Source: Ensifer sp. BR816 (GTDB lineage: Bacteria; Pseudomonadota; Alphaproteobacteria; Rhizobiales; Rhizobiaceae). From it: a stretch of DNA of 64,000 bases. Numbering within the stretch: position 1 is the first letter of the stretch; the number at the start of each line of letters is the position of its first letter. The position numbers and the translations under genes were made by a program. Where the stretch lies: positions 5,206,799 through 5,270,798 of the forward strand of contig NZ_KB905370.1 in NCBI RefSeq assembly GCF_000378985.1, read 5' to 3'. A model generated the notes under the pieces. That model saw only the letters and a list, made by a program, of their open reading frames with translations. It did no database searches and was not told where the DNA came from. Of the stretch, positions 16,388-26,284 are shown in pieces.

Positions 16388-18520
16388 ATGTCGGGCGTCG
16401 GCGGTCAGCAGGATGTGGATATCGATCTCGGCGGGCTCTTTCGCGCCATCTGGCAGCGTCGCGCCCGCGTCTTGCTCGCGACAGTCGGTGCAGCGGCGAT
16501 CGCCTTTGGTGCAGCGAAGATGATCGCGCCTGCTTACGAGAGCGAAACGCGCGTCCTGATCGAATCGCGCGAGCCGGAATTCAGCGGCCCGAACCAGCTT
16601 TCCCAGGCGGGATCGGAGCGCATTTTCGACGAATCCGGTATCGCCAGCCAGGTGCAGGTGCTGCGCTCCGCCGACCTCATCAAGCAGGTCGCTCGCAATA
16701 TGAAGCTGCACGAGCTGGAGGAGTTCGATCCGTCGGCGCAGCCGTCTGCGGTCTCCGATCTCCTGGTCATGCTTGGTTTCAAGAAGAACCCGCTCGAATT
16801 GCCGCCGGAAGAGCGGGTACTGAAAGAGTTCAATTCGAAGCTGCAGGTCTACCAGGTCGAGAAGTCGCGCGTCATCGCCATTGCGTTCACGTCGCAGGAT
16901 CCGAAGCTCGCCGCCGCCGTTCCGGACGAGATGGCCAAGGTCTATCTCTCGCTGCAGAGCGGTGCGAAGCTCGACTCCAACTCGGAAGCCAGCCGCTGGC
17001 TGGAGCCGGAAATCGCCAATCTGCGGGAAAAGGTTCGCGAGGCGGAGGCCAAGGTCGCCGCCTATCGTGCCGAATCCGGCTTGCTTCCGACTGGCGAAAC
17101 CGAGAACTTCGCGACCCGGCAGCTCACCGATATTTCAACCGAGTTGGCGCGGGTCCGCGCGGAAAGGGCGAATGCGGCGGCGCGTGCCGAAGGCGTGCGT
17201 GCAGCGCTTGCCGATGGCCGGTCGGTCGATACGCTCACCGACATCGTCGGCTCGCCGATGATCCAGCGGCTGAAGGAGAGTCAGGCCAGCCTGCAGGCAC
17301 AGATCGCCGATCTGTCCACGGCGCTGCTCGACGGTCATCCCCGATTGAAGGGGCTGAAATCACAGCTCGAAGGCATCCAATCACAGATTCGTGCGGAGAC
17401 GCGCAAAATACTCTCCAGCCTCGAGAACGAGGCGAAGGTAGGCCAGCTGCGCGAACAGCAATTGCTTCAGCAGTTGAACGCGCTGAAGGCCCAGTCGGCG
17501 CAGGCGGGCGAGGAAGAGGTGGGGCTCCGTGCGCTGGAGCGCGAGGCGGCGGCCCAGCGCCAGCTTCTGGAAACCTATCTTGCCCGCTACCGGGAAGCGA
17601 CATCGCGAAGCGTCGCGAACGCGACCCCCGCCGATGCCCGCGTCATCTCCAATGCCGTCGTGCCGACCACGGCGAGTTTCCCCAAGGTGATGCCGATCAC
17701 CATCGTCGCAGCCCTTGCAAGCCTTCTGATCACCTGCGTCGTCATTATGCTCGGCGAACTCTTCAGTGGCAGGGCGCTGCGGCCGGTGTCGGAAACAGGA
17801 ACGACACCGGAGGCCGCGGCTCCGGAACCGTCTCTTGTCGCGGACGAGGCGCCGACACCCGTTCCGGCGGTCGAAGTATCCGCCGAGCAGGAACGGGAGG
17901 AGCATGAGGCAGACATTCCTGCCGAGCATGATTTCTCGATCGAGTCGGTTGCCGAGCATCTGCTTGGCAACGGTATCCGGGTCGCCGTTTCAGTCTCGCC
18001 GGGCGGCGACGAGGGGTCGACGGCAACGGTGATGCTGGCGCGTCTGCTTGCCGAAGAGGAGCACAAGGTTGTGCTCATCGACCTTTCCGGCTCGGCCTGC
18101 CCGACGCGGCTGATGGCCCAGTCGCTGCATCTGCCTGGAATTACCAACCTGCTGTCTGGCGAGGTCGCTTTCACCGAGACAATCCATGCGGACAGGTTTT
18201 CCGAGGCGCATATCGTCCCGCATGGCGACGCGGACCCGCATTCGGCGATGCGCGGCATCGAGCGCTTGCAGATCATCATCGACGCGCTGAAGAGCGCCTA
18301 CGACCTCGTGCTGGTCGAATGCGGTGCGGCGGACGCGGCCTCCATCGCCAAGGTGGCTCGGAGCGAGGAGGTCGAGATCATCCTTTCGGCGCCTTCAGTG
18401 AGCGAGGAAAAGATCATCGAGGAACTGACGAGCTTCGGCGAGGCCGGCTACCGGGACATCGTCTTGATGACCGGCAGCGGCGGCGGTAGCCCTGAGCTTC
18501 CCAACCGCCGCGCGGCCTGA
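16388..18520 (+). CDS. Wzz/GumC/ExoP-like polysaccharide co-polymerase with degenerate C-terminal kinase domain
   Basis: The 710-residue inner-membrane protein has an N-terminal Wzz domain with the first membrane helix near residues 25-48, a long periplasmic coiled-coil part (about 150-420), and a second helix near 435-460 after the Pro-containing VVPTTASFPKVMP. A Pro/Glu-rich linker leads to a cytoplasmic domain placed like the BY-kinase of ExoP. That domain lacks a P-loop GK[ST] (SPGGDEGSTATV instead), the A' motif is LIDLSGSACP and the Walker B region is VLVECGAA; no terminal Tyr cluster exists. It probably controls chain length and export with the Wza-like protein but is unlikely to be an active kinase. 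ATG 16388 is preferred to upstream in-frame starts because the Wzz domain follows directly. Confidence 0.88.
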   Translation: MSGVGGQQDVDIDLGGLFRAIWQRRARVLLATVGAAAIAFGAAKMIAPAYESETRVLIESREPEFSGPNQLSQAGSERIFDESGIASQVQVLRSADLIKQVARNMKLHELEEFDPSAQPSAVSDLLVMLGFKKNPLELPPEERVLKEFNSKLQVYQVEKSRVIAIAFTSQDPKLAAAVPDEMAKVYLSLQSGAKLDSNSEASRWLEPEIANLREKVREAEAKVAAYRAESGLLPTGETENFATRQLTDISTELARVRAERANAAARAEGVRAALADGRSVDTLTDIVGSPMIQRLKESQASLQAQIADLSTALLDGHPRLKGLKSQLEGIQSQIRAETRKILSSLENEAKVGQLREQQLLQQLNALKAQSAQAGEEEVGLRALEREAAAQRQLLETYLARYREATSRSVANATPADARVISNAVVPTTASFPKVMPITIVAALASLLITCVVIMLGELFSGRALRPVSETGTTPEAAAPEPSLVADEAPTPVPAVEVSAEQEREEHEADIPAEHDFSIESVAEHLLGNGIRVAVSVSPGGDEGSTATVMLARLLAEEEHKVVLIDLSGSACPTRLMAQSLHLPGITNLLSGEVAFTETIHADRFSEAHIVPHGDADPHSAMRGIERLQIIIDALKSAYDLVLVECGAADAASIAKVARSEEVEIILSAPSVSEEKIIEELTSFGEAGYRDIVLMTGSGGGSPELPNRRAA

Positions 18521-18568
18521 GGCGGGCGGCAGTTGGGGCGGCTCCAGTAGGTCCGGCTTAGCCTGGTC

Positions 18569-19816
18569 TCAGTCTTCGGCGATTTCTGCAGTGGCCCGCA
18601 CCAGCTGGCGCCGCCGCCTCTGCACGAATGCATAAAGCGTCCTGTTCGCCTTGATGGCGCGCTTGGCGCGGACGACAGCGCGATGCAGGCCGGCTGCCGC
18701 ATATCCGCGTAAAGTCAGCGGCAGGGTGATGTCGCGCAGGGGCGTTTCCACCGTGCACCATGATCGCTTGTAGGGCTGGTCGCCGATCCCGAAGTCGAAG
18801 AGTGCGACGCCTTCGCCGCAGAGACGTTCGATCACCCGGTAGAACAGCAACTCGCCCGGACTGCTGTCGGCGGCAATCGCGTCCTCGATCGAACCAAACT
18901 GGCAGATGACGTGGTCGCCTTTTCGCGACAGGCCGGTCACGGCGATGATCCGGCCCTGATGTTCCCCCTTGAGGCGGATCGCATGGAGTTCGAGTAGCCT
19001 GTCGCCGGCGCCTTGCCGATCGATCAACAGGCGAAAGAAGGCGCGCGTCTCCGCGTTGTCGAAGACGTCCGGCAGGCCCTGGGCTTCCAGCCGCGCAGCT
19101 TTCTGCCGGAAGAACGTCTCCAGCAGCGCATGCGCTTCCGCCGGCTCGTCGGCAATCACATAGTCGTAGCCGCCGAGTTCCGCGAGCCGCCTTTCGGAGA
19201 GGCGCATCTTCTTGCGCCGGCGCTTTGCGTTGAGCTGGGCGAGCGTGCGCTCCATGTCGCCGGCAAGCCCGAGCTGGAAAGAGGCGTTCGGATTGGAGAT
19301 CCCGGGCAGGGCGGCGAGGGGATGGGGCCGGCCACGCCAAGAGCCCGGTGTCTTTTCAAGCGCAACGACATCGGCGTAGGCGCGAAGCGCGCGGCGAAGT
19401 CCTACGGTCAGCGGCCGGATGAGTTCGTTCTGCGGCGCGCGCTCGATCTCGGCCGCAAAAAGCCCGGTGTTGAGATTGCTGTGCCCGGTAGCGATCACCC
19501 GGGCGGTGCGGAACAAGCGACCCCGCTCGACCTCGAACGGCAGGAGGAACAGCACTTGCCCGCCAACGGCACCGCGCACGACCAGCAATTCGCTCTCATG
19601 GGCGACTTTCCAGGCGGCGCACCAGTCGAAGCTCTGATGCAGGGAGTTCAGCGTGTTGGCATCGAGCATACGCCAATCCGCCTCGAGTTCCGTCATATCG
19701 CAATGGACGGAAAGCGTGATCCGCTCCGCCTGGCAACTTTCGGAAGCCGGACGCATTGGACTGGCGAGTGCCGATTTTTTGCTCGGCGAGGCAAGGGTGA
19801 AATAGGATTGGGCCAT
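18569..19816 (-). CDS. GNAT-fold acyltransferase, BioF2/CelD-like
   Basis: This 415-residue protein belongs to the GNAT_acetyltr_6 (CelD/BioF2-like) family often found in exopolysaccharide loci. Signs are the N-terminal DMTELEADWRMLDANTLNSL and HQSFDWCAAW, the Lys/Arg block LNAKRRRKKMRLSERRLAE, and the C-terminal acyl-CoA half with YRVIERLCGEGVALFDFGIG and DQPYKRSWCTVETPLRDI. No signal or membrane segment is seen, so it is cytosolic. It is convergent with the co-polymerase gene and probably adds an acyl group to a sugar precursor or lipid-linked unit; the substrate is unknown. Confidence 0.82.
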   Translation of the reverse strand: MAQSYFTLASPSKKSALASPMRPASESCQAERITLSVHCDMTELEADWRMLDANTLNSLHQSFDWCAAWKVAHESELLVVRGAVGGQVLFLLPFEVERGRLFRTARVIATGHSNLNTGLFAAEIERAPQNELIRPLTVGLRRALRAYADVVALEKTPGSWRGRPHPLAALPGISNPNASFQLGLAGDMERTLAQLNAKRRRKKMRLSERRLAELGGYDYVIADEPAEAHALLETFFRQKAARLEAQGLPDVFDNAETRAFFRLLIDRQGAGDRLLELHAIRLKGEHQGRIIAVTGLSRKGDHVICQFGSIEDAIAADSSPGELLFYRVIERLCGEGVALFDFGIGDQPYKRSWCTVETPLRDITLPLTLRGYAAAGLHRAVVRAKRAIKANRTLYAFVQRRRRQLVRATAEIAED

Positions 19817-20027
19817 CTCTCGGATCGTTCGGCATGCGTGGTGTCGCGATTGGACGGCAAAAATCGCTACATCCCCTTAATGCCGCCGTCGGCTTGGCCG
19901 CGACCGGTCAATGCAGTTAGCAAAGCATGAAACGTGCGGTTCATGGTCGGCTTGGAATTCGTCGCTGAGGCGTTACATCACCCAGCCGATAGGAACGTGC
20001 CGAAGAACTCCAATTGTGGACCTGCCG

Positions 20028-20678
20028 ATGATGCCGAGCCATGCTCTGCCGGATCCCGACGCCAAGTTTCCGGTCGCCGATTTCCCCCGGATCGGATTTC
20101 TCAAGAACGTCGTGCGGTCGCCGCTGATCGAGGCCGGCGAGTATAGCTACTACGACGATCCGGATGGGCCCGAGCGTTTCGAAGAAAAATGCGTCCTCTA
20201 CCACTATGACTTCGTCGGCGATCGGCTGCTGATCGGTCGGTTCTGCGCGCTCGCGACGGGCATACAATTCATCATGAACGGTGCCAACCACGCGCTTGGC
20301 GGTTTTTCGACCTTTCCATTCGGCATTTTTCCCGGTGCCTGGCGTGAGGGCTTCGATCCGGCCGTTTACGCGACGGGCCATCGCGGCGACACGATCGTCG
20401 GCAATGACGTCTGGATCGGCATGGAGGCGACGATCCTGCCGGGTGTCGCCATCGGCGACGGCGCAATCGTGGCGGCGAAAGCGGTGGTGACGAAGGACGT
20501 TCCCGCCTACGCGATCGTTGCCGGCAACCCGGCAAGGATCGTCAGGCTGCGCTTTGCGGAAGCGACCGTCGAGCGACTACTGGCGGTTGCCTGGTGGAAT
20601 TGGCCGATCGACAAGGTGACGCGCAACATCGCAGCGATCACCGGCGCCGACATCGAGGCGCTGGAAAACGCAGGATAA
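20028..20678 (+). CDS. Hexapeptide-repeat O-acetyltransferase (Vat/CatB-related family)
   Basis: The 216-residue protein is a left-handed beta-helix acetyltransferase. It shows the xenobiotic/CatB-type N-terminal motif YSYYDDPDG, the loop [18 protein letters not shown] with the catalytic His of NHAL, and hexapeptide turns in [20 protein letters not shown] and [20 protein letters not shown], ending [11 protein letters not shown]. The start is one of two adjacent ATGs (20028 or 20031) after GTGGA. Next to a polysaccharide locus it more likely decorates a sugar than inactivates an antibiotic, but streptogramin or chloramphenicol acetylation cannot be excluded from sequence. Confidence 0.86.
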   Translation: MMPSHALPDPDAKFPVADFPRIGFLKNVVRSPLIEAGEYSYYDDPDGPERFEEKCVLYHYDFVGDRLLIGRFCALATGIQFIMNGANHALGGFSTFPFGIFPGAWREGFDPAVYATGHRGDTIVGNDVWIGMEATILPGVAIGDGAIVAAKAVVTKDVPAYAIVAGNPARIVRLRFAEATVERLLAVAWWNWPIDKVTRNIAAITGADIEALENAG

Positions 20679-20680
20679 CT

Positions 20681-21421
20681 TCAAGCGAGAAAGCCGGTCG
20701 CGAGCGCGCTCTCCCATTCCGGTCGGTTGCGCTCGGCGGCGAGGCGCGACATCGCCATATGGTCGTAGCGCACGCAGCGGAAGCTGACGGTCCAGCCCTC
20801 CGCGGCCCGTTCGACGACGGTGTAGCGCGCATCGGGCGAGCCAGTTTCGACCTTGTGCGCCACGGGGTGATCGTCGTCGTAGCCGGGGCAGCCAACGCTG
20901 CCCGGATTGACGAGGAGGCGTCCATCCGCCAGCCGCACGGCCCGCGGAATGTGCGTATGGCCGCAGAGGATCACCGGGTAGTCGATAGCTTCGGCGAAGC
21001 TTTCGATCGCCTTGCGCGCCGCCATGTGGACGACCCCATCGGCCGTCAACGCCTCCATCCAGTAGGTCTCGTCGCTCGTGGGCGTGCCGTGGCACAGAAA
21101 GAACGTGTCGCGATAAACGAGGGTCTCCGGCAGGGCCGCCAGCCATTCCTTGTGGTGCGGCTCGAGCTCGTTATGGGCCGCGCGGTCGGACAGTCCCATC
21201 TTGGCCGGGTCAAGCGTCAGGAGGTAGCGGTCATGGTTGCCGCGGATCGCCGGCATTTCGCGGCTGATCAGGATATCGGCCGTGCGGGCGGCATTGAGCG
21301 GGCCGCTCAGATGGTCGCCCAGATTGACGATCTCGTCGATATCCTGGGCACTGATATCTGCGAGCACCGCCTCGAGCGCCCGGTCGTTGCCGTGAATATC
21401 GGAGATGACGGCGATCTTCAT
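20681..21421 (-). CDS. Metallophosphoesterase (YfcE/MJ0936-like)
   Basis: The 246-residue protein is a calcineurin-like phosphoesterase. Metal-binding motifs are in order: SDIHGN (residues about 7-12), GDHLSG, GNHDR and, further on, CGHTHIPRA. This arrangement fits the DUF2051/YfcE-type phosphodiesterases acting on small substrates. The ATG at 21421 has GAGG before it, and the N-terminus MKIAVISDIHGN is exactly the family start. The end of the gene nearly touches the end of the acetyltransferase (convergent, two bases apart). Substrate unknown. Confidence 0.88.
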   Translation of the reverse strand: MKIAVISDIHGNDRALEAVLADISAQDIDEIVNLGDHLSGPLNAARTADILISREMPAIRGNHDRYLLTLDPAKMGLSDRAAHNELEPHHKEWLAALPETLVYRDTFFLCHGTPTSDETYWMEALTADGVVHMAARKAIESFAEAIDYPVILCGHTHIPRAVRLADGRLLVNPGSVGCPGYDDDHPVAHKVETGSPDARYTVVERAAEGWTVSFRCVRYDHMAMSRLAAERNRPEWESALATGFLA

Positions 21422-21438
21422 TTGGAGACCTCGGATAG

Positions 21439-21651
21439 TCAGCGATTCTTGGCAGGCTTTTCCATCCATTTGATGATCAGCATCGCAGGAAGGATCCACA
21501 AGAGTCCGGTGAAGAAGAAATAGAGGAGATGCACCCACCACGGCGATGCGCCGAGGAGGAGGGAGGCGAACGTGACCGCCGCCAGCGCATAGACGATGAC
21601 GAGAATGATGATGAGGACGGTGCCGATCAGTTTTCTGAGGCGTACGGGCAT
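21439..21651 (-). CDS. DUF2842 family small membrane protein, 70 aa
   Basis: This short protein has two hydrophobic segments (about residues 9-32 and 40-61) with the sequence ASPWWVHLLYFFFTGLLWIL and a basic end (KWMEKPAKNR), as in the alphaproteobacterial DUF2842 family. The start at 21651 gives the known family length; longer readings upstream are not supported. It is followed 17 bases later by the phosphoesterase gene on the same strand, probably one transcript. Its divergent partner is ctaA; a link to oxidase assembly is only positional. Confidence 0.8.
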   Translation of the reverse strand: MPVRLRKLIGTVLIIILVIVYALAAVTFASLLLGASPWWVHLLYFFFTGLLWILPAMLIIKWMEKPAKNR

Positions 21652-21864
21652 CGGGCTTCTTTCGGATGGCGGTATCGAGCGGGATAAGGAAAGCGTGCGC
21701 GGTTCCGCCCGCGTCCCGCCTTTTTTGAATCGGCCGCGACGGCATGCCGCAAAGGCTTCGGCCTTGTTTTGCACGGCGCTCTGGTGCAAATCAACGGCTT
21801 TCGGACCGGCTTGGCCGGCAACCCGTACTTTGCGAGGTTGCAGCCGACAAACGAGGAAGACGTC

Positions 21865-22968
21865 ATGGCGCATGCCGACTGGGCAACGGAACAGACGCTG
21901 CGGAGCGAGATCGACAGAACCGAGCGTAATCGCCGGCAGATCCGCCGCTGGCTCGCGGTCGTCCTGTTTGCCCTGTTTGGCTTGGTGATTGTCGGCGGTG
22001 CGACACGTTTGACCGAGTCCGGACTGTCGATCACCGAATGGAAGCCGATCCACGGCGTCATCCCGCCCCTGACCGCGCAGGAATGGGAGGAGGAATTTCG
22101 GCTTTACCAGCGCATCCCGCAATATGAGCAGCTCAACAAGGACATGACCGTCGGGGAGTTCAAGACGATCTTCTGGTGGGAGTGGGCGCACCGTCTGCTG
22201 GCCCGCTCCATCGGCGTGATATACGCCCTGCCGCTTCTCTTCTTCTGGCTGACCGGGCGGGTCGAGCGGCGTCTGCGGCTGCCGCTTCTCGGCATCCTGG
22301 CGCTCGGCGGTTTCCAGGGTTTCATCGGCTGGTGGATGGTCTCTTCCGGTCTCGTCGAACGCACTGAAGTCAGCCAATACCGGCTCGCGACGCACCTGGT
22401 CATCGCCTGTCTGATCTTTGCCGCCTGCATGTGGATTTACCGCGGCCTTTGTCCGCATTCCGGCGACGCGGCGCCGACAGAAAGATCGCAAAGGATGGCC
22501 GGCATCATCGCCGCGGTAAGCCTGTTCCAGATTTACCTTGGCGCTCTTGTCGCCGGCCTCGATGCCGGCTTGAGCTACAACACCTGGCCGCTGATGGATG
22601 GCGCCATCGTGCCGGGGGATCTCTTCGTGCAGCAGCCTTTCTGGATCAACCTCTTCGAAAATCCGAAGACGGTGCAATTCCTGCACCGAGCCGGCGCCTA
22701 TCTGCTATTTGCCCTGGTGCTCGTGCACATGGTCGCGTCACTGCGGGCCGCGCCGGGCACCACGCATACACGCCGTTCGGTGCTTCTCTTCGCGCTGGTC
22801 ACCGTCCAGGCAGCGATCGGGATCACCACGCTTCTGTTGCAGGTGCCGATTGGCTGGGGCGTGCTGCACCAGGCGGGTGCGCTCGTGGTGCTCGGCTTTG
22901 CGATCGCCCATTGGCGCGGTTTCACAGGCGAATATCCGAGCCCGACCGCCATCGAAGTTCGCGACTGA
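21865..22968 (+). CDS. ctaA: Heme A synthase CtaA (COX15 type 2)
   Basis: CtaA oxidises the C8 methyl of heme O to make heme A for aa3-type cytochrome oxidase. The 367-residue inner-membrane protein has eight predicted helices and the conserved histidines in [32 protein letters not shown] and [11 protein letters not shown], with [18 protein letters not shown] near the first helix, which marks the alphaproteobacterial/mitochondrial type. ATG 21865 follows GAGGAAGA. An inverted repeat TTTGCAC-N9-GTGCAAA (21768-21790) lies in the upstream region. The gene ends at a strong terminator facing argC. Confidence 0.95.
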   Translation: MAHADWATEQTLRSEIDRTERNRRQIRRWLAVVLFALFGLVIVGGATRLTESGLSITEWKPIHGVIPPLTAQEWEEEFRLYQRIPQYEQLNKDMTVGEFKTIFWWEWAHRLLARSIGVIYALPLLFFWLTGRVERRLRLPLLGILALGGFQGFIGWWMVSSGLVERTEVSQYRLATHLVIACLIFAACMWIYRGLCPHSGDAAPTERSQRMAGIIAAVSLFQIYLGALVAGLDAGLSYNTWPLMDGAIVPGDLFVQQPFWINLFENPKTVQFLHRAGAYLLFALVLVHMVASLRAAPGTTHTRRSVLLFALVTVQAAIGITTLLLQVPIGWGVLHQAGALVVLGFAIAHWRGFTGEYPSPTAIEVRD

Positions 22969-22990
22969 TCAGTCCTTTGCGTGAACAAAC

Positions 22991-23021
22991 AAAACCCCGG
23001 CAGAGGTGACTGCCGGGTTTC
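22991..23021. terminator. Bidirectional terminator between ctaA and argC
   Basis: CCCGGCAG (22996-23003) pairs with CTGCCGGG (23010-23017) around a 6-base loop, flanked by AAAAC on the left and TTTCG on the right. It can end both ctaA (plus) and argC (minus). Confidence 0.8.
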
Positions 23022-23038
23022 GCTTTCTTGAGCTTGCG

Positions 23039-23971
23039 TCAGGCCGACAGCATCAGATCCATGTTCTGGACGGCTGCGCCCGAGGCGCCCTTGCCGAGAT
23101 TGTCGAGCAGGGCAACAAGATTCACATGCGCGCCACCCGGGGCGCCGAAGACGAAAAGCTTCATCGAATCCTTGCCGGCGAGCTCCGTCGCGTCGATCCG
23201 CGCAAGCTTTGCGCTCTCGGCAAGCGGAACGACCTCGACGATCGACTGGCCGGCATAGTGCTCGGCGAGCGCGGCATGGATGCTTTCCAGCGTCGCTCCG
23301 GCGGCGAGGTCATCGAGATAGAGCGGCACCTGGACGATCATGCCCTGGGGGAATTTGCCGACAGACGGAGCAAAGATCGGCGCACGCTCGAGCAGGCCGT
23401 GCATCTTCATTTCCGGGACATGCTTGTGCTTGAGTGGCAGGCCGTAGAGGAAGTGCGGCGCGCTGATGCGGTCGGCGTGGTTCTCGTCCTCGATCTGCGC
23501 GATCATCTGCTTGCCGCCGCCGGTGTAGCCGGAGACAGCGTTGACGGTCACCGGGTAGCCATCCGGCAGGATGCCCGCCTGGCGCAGCGGCCGGATAACA
23601 CTGATGGCGCCGGTCGGATAGCAGCCGGGATTCGAAACGTGGCGCGCATCACGGATCTTTGCGGGCTGCGCCTTGTCCATCTCGGCAAAGCCATAGGCCC
23701 AGTCGGGCGCAACGCGATGCGCTGTCGACGTGTCGATAATCCGCACCCGGTTGTTGCCGGCGACCATGGCGACCGCTTCGCGCGAAGCGTCGTCCGGCAG
23801 GCAGAGGATGGCGATGTCGGCGCCATTCAACAGGTCTTCGCGCATCGCCGCGTTGCGGCGTTCCGCCTCCGGGATCGACAGGAGCTCGACATCCGAGCGA
23901 CCAGCCATGCGCGCACGGATCTGCAGGCCCGTCGTGCCGTGTTCGCCATCGATGAAGATCTTCGGTTTCAT
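23039..23971 (-). CDS. argC: N-acetyl-gamma-glutamyl-phosphate reductase, type 2
   Basis: ArgC makes N-acetylglutamate semialdehyde in arginine synthesis, with NADPH. The 310-residue length and the N-terminus [19 protein letters not shown] identify the shorter type 2 form common in Alphaproteobacteria. The active-site Cys117 lies in [10 protein letters not shown], and the substrate loop is GYTGGGKQM. The ATG at 23971 begins the Rossmann fold directly. It follows rplM-rpsI and an agmatinase-like gene on the same strand; an rpsI-argC-agmatinase neighbourhood is one I recall from rhizobia. Confidence 0.95.
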   Translation of the reverse strand: MKPKIFIDGEHGTTGLQIRARMAGRSDVELLSIPEAERRNAAMREDLLNGADIAILCLPDDASREAVAMVAGNNRVRIIDTSTAHRVAPDWAYGFAEMDKAQPAKIRDARHVSNPGCYPTGAISVIRPLRQAGILPDGYPVTVNAVSGYTGGGKQMIAQIEDENHADRISAPHFLYGLPLKHKHVPEMKMHGLLERAPIFAPSVGKFPQGMIVQVPLYLDDLAAGATLESIHAALAEHYAGQSIVEVVPLAESAKLARIDATELAGKDSMKLFVFGAPGGAHVNLVALLDNLGKGASGAAVQNMDLMLSA

Positions 23972-24051
23972 GATTTTCCTGCTCCCGCAGACGGTTACGG
24001 AGTTTTCCGGAATCAATCTGGCATAGAATTGAGTCGATTTCTTAACGGCCA

Positions 24052-25008
24052 CTAGCCGCGTCGTTCGGCAAGCCATTCGGCCCGCAGGCCCAGCATATAC
24101 ATGGCGATGGTTGAGGCAGCAATGGCGGTCATGTCGGCATGGTCATAGGCCGGCGCCACTTCGACGACATCGCTTCCAGCTATGTGGAGCGCACCGAGTT
24201 TGCGCAGCACTGAGAGGATTTTGGCGCTGGATGGACCGCCGGCGACAGGGGTGCCGGTGCCCGGTGCGAAGGCCGGGTCGAGGCAATCGATGTCGAAGGT
24301 CAGGTAGGCCGAATGGCTGCCGACATGCCGAACGATCGTATCGGCGATTTCCTGGGCGCGCATTTCCTCGACTTCGTCGCCATAGACGATCCGGATGCCG
24401 CAGTCGTCCGGCGCGTGCGTGCGAATGCCGATCTGAATCGAACGCTCGGTATCGATCAGGCCCTCGCGCGCGGCCCGGCCGACGAAGGAGCCGTGGTCGA
24501 TGCGGCCTTTCTCGTCCGGCCAGGTATCCTGGTGGGCGTCGAACTGCACCAGGGCGAGGGGGCCGTGGCGCGCCGCATGGGCCTTGAGGATGGGATAGGT
24601 GACGAAGTGGTCGCCACCGAGCGTCAACAGGTAGGCGCCCGACTTCAGGATCTTCGCCGCCTCGCGCTCGATCGTAGCGGGCGTCCTGGCGTGGTTGCCG
24701 TAGTCGAGCAGGCAGTCGCCGAAGTCGATCGTCGCCATGTCGGCGAAGAGATCGCGCTGGAACGGATATTGCGGATCGTTATCGAAGATCGCCGAAGCCC
24801 GGCGGATCGCCTGTGGCCCGAAGCGGGCGCCGGGGCGGTTCGAGGTAGCGGCGTCGAATGGGATACCCCAGACGACGGCGTCCGCGCCCTTAAGCTGCTT
24901 GGTGTATTTCCGCCGCATGAAGGAGAGGACCCCGGCATGGGTGGGATCGGAGGCGGCCGATTTCAATGTCCTAGTGGTAATCGCGTGATCGATCGTCTTG
25001 TTTGCCAT
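24052..25008 (-). CDS. speB: Agmatinase / ureohydrolase
   Basis: The 318-residue enzyme is of the arginase-agmatinase family and would hydrolyse agmatine (or a related guanidino compound) to putrescine and urea. Manganese ligands are visible in [15 protein letters not shown] and [16 protein letters not shown]; the latter signature and the family match agmatinase better than arginase. The start at 25008 follows GGGGAG at 6-7 bases. It lies between argC and the rpsI terminator. Guanidinobutyrase is a real alternative; the gene symbol is given on family grounds only. Confidence 0.85.
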   Translation of the reverse strand: MANKTIDHAITTRTLKSAASDPTHAGVLSFMRRKYTKQLKGADAVVWGIPFDAATSNRPGARFGPQAIRRASAIFDNDPQYPFQRDLFADMATIDFGDCLLDYGNHARTPATIEREAAKILKSGAYLLTLGGDHFVTYPILKAHAARHGPLALVQFDAHQDTWPDEKGRIDHGSFVGRAAREGLIDTERSIQIGIRTHAPDDCGIRIVYGDEVEEMRAQEIADTIVRHVGSHSAYLTFDIDCLDPAFAPGTGTPVAGGPSSAKILSVLRKLGALHIAGSDVVEVAPAYDHADMTAIAASTIAMYMLGLRAEWLAERRG

Positions 25009-25102
25009 GCGCATCTCCCCGTCAGATCGGCGAGATCGTTGGACAATCGGCCTCGGCAAGGCAAGGCCCCGCCGCCAGAATCATGTGCATTGGCTCGGCA
25101 TG

Positions 25103-25130
25103 AAAAAAAGGCCGGGACATGCCCGGCCTT
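25103..25130 (-). terminator. Terminator of rplM-rpsI
   Basis: On the minus strand a 9-bp perfect stem (AAGGCCGGG / CCCGGCCTT, loop 5) is followed by a run of seven T (25103-25109). A strong intrinsic terminator, 23 bases after the rpsI stop. Confidence 0.9.
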
Positions 25131-25152
25131 CGAAAGTGCAGTCTGCAAGCGA

Positions 25153-25620
25153 TTAGCGCTTGGAGAACTGGAACGAACGGCGTGCCTTGGCACGGCCGTA
25201 CTTCTTGCGCTCGACGACGCGGCTGTCGCGGGTGAGGAAGCCGCCACGCTTCAGAACGGAGCGCAGGCCCGGTTCGAAGTAGGTGAGGGCCTTGGCGATG
25301 CCGTGACGAACGGCACCGGCCTGACCGGAGAGACCGCCGCCGGCAACGGTTGCGTCGACGTCGAACTGGCCGTCACGGGCAGCAGCGACGATCGGCTGCT
25401 GCAGGATCATCTGCAGAACCGGGCGGGCGAAGTAAGCCGAGAACGGCTTGCCGTTGACGGTGATCTTGCCGGAGCCGGCCTTGACCCAAACGCGGGCGAC
25501 GGCGTCCTTGCGCTTGCCGGTCGCGTAGGAGCGGCCCTGCGCGTCGACCTTCTTGACGTGAACCGGAGCGGCCGGTTCCGCGGTCGTGGCAATATCCTTG
25601 AGAGCGGAAAGGTCAGCCAT
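25153..25620 (-). CDS. rpsI: 30S ribosomal protein S9
   Basis: S9 binds the 30S head, with its C-terminal Arg tail reaching the P-site tRNA. The 155-residue protein has the alphaproteobacterial N-terminal extension, then [38 protein letters not shown] and the end [16 protein letters not shown]. It lies two bases after rplM, the universal rplM-rpsI pair, and ends before a strong terminator. Confidence 0.98.
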   Translation of the reverse strand: MADLSALKDIATTAEPAAPVHVKKVDAQGRSYATGKRKDAVARVWVKAGSGKITVNGKPFSAYFARPVLQMILQQPIVAAARDGQFDVDATVAGGGLSGQAGAVRHGIAKALTYFEPGLRSVLKRGGFLTRDSRVVERKKYGRAKARRSFQFSKR

Positions 25621-25622
25621 TA

Positions 25623-26087
25623 TCAGGCGCTCCTTGTGTTCTTGCTGTTCAGCTTGGCGACGTCGAGGACGGTCGGCTGCTGTGCTTCATGCGGGTGGTT
25701 CGTACCTGCGTAGACGCGCAGGTTCTTCATCTGGCGGCGGCCGAGCGGGCCACGCGGAACCATGCGCTCAACGGCCTTCTCGATGACGCGCTCCGGGAAG
25801 CGGCCTTCGATGATCTGGCGCGCGGTGCGCTCCTTGATGCCGCCGGGATAGCCGGTGTGCCAGTAGTACTTCTTGTCGGTGTACTTCTTGCCGGTGAGAA
25901 CGGCCTTCTCGGCGTTGATGACGATGACATTGTCGCCGTCGTCGACGTGGGGCGTGAAGGTGGCCTTATGCTTGCCGCGCAGGCGGTTGGCGATGAGGGA
26001 AGCGAGGCGACCGACAACGAGGCCTTCGGCGTCGATGAGGATCCACTTCTTCTCCACCTCTGCAGGCTTCTGAACGAAGGTTGCCAT
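25623..26087 (-). CDS. rplM: 50S ribosomal protein L13
   Basis: L13 is an early 50S assembly protein. The 154-residue length is normal; signatures are [36 protein letters not shown] and [20 protein letters not shown]. It heads the two-gene rplM-rpsI operon, about 115 bases downstream of a good promoter-like sequence, leaving a leader long enough for autoregulation, although no known L13 leader structure was identified. Confidence 0.98.
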   Translation of the reverse strand: MATFVQKPAEVEKKWILIDAEGLVVGRLASLIANRLRGKHKATFTPHVDDGDNVIVINAEKAVLTGKKYTDKKYYWHTGYPGGIKERTARQIIEGRFPERVIEKAVERMVPRGPLGRRQMKNLRVYAGTNHPHEAQQPTVLDVAKLNSKNTRSA

Positions 26088-26201
26088 ATCTAAACTCTTT
26101 CGTTGGACCCGGTGTCAGGCCGGGCGTTTCTTGTTGCTTGCTTTGGCCCGATGAGGGCCAAAAAAGAAGGCGGCCCGACTAGGACCGCGATCTGCGGCAG
26201 C

Positions 26202-26229
26202 TTATACGCAAGCGCGAAAACGAGGTCAA
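26202..26229 (-). promoter_or_regulatory. Putative rplM-rpsI promoter
   Basis: On the minus strand TTGACC (26224-26229) and TATAAG (26202-26207) are 16 bases apart, the best housekeeping promoter match seen in this part, about 115 bases upstream of the rplM start. Confidence 0.6.
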
Positions 26230-26284
26230 GAGCAGAGTTTCTTGCTCAGCCAAAGAAACTATAAGCAAATCAGTAGCTTAAAGA

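Noticed and set aside
20028-20678. Antibiotic (streptogramin or chloramphenicol) resistance enzyme
   Set aside because: Family membership allows it, but the neighbourhood is a polysaccharide locus and the family has many non-resistance members, so only an O-acetyltransferase is called.
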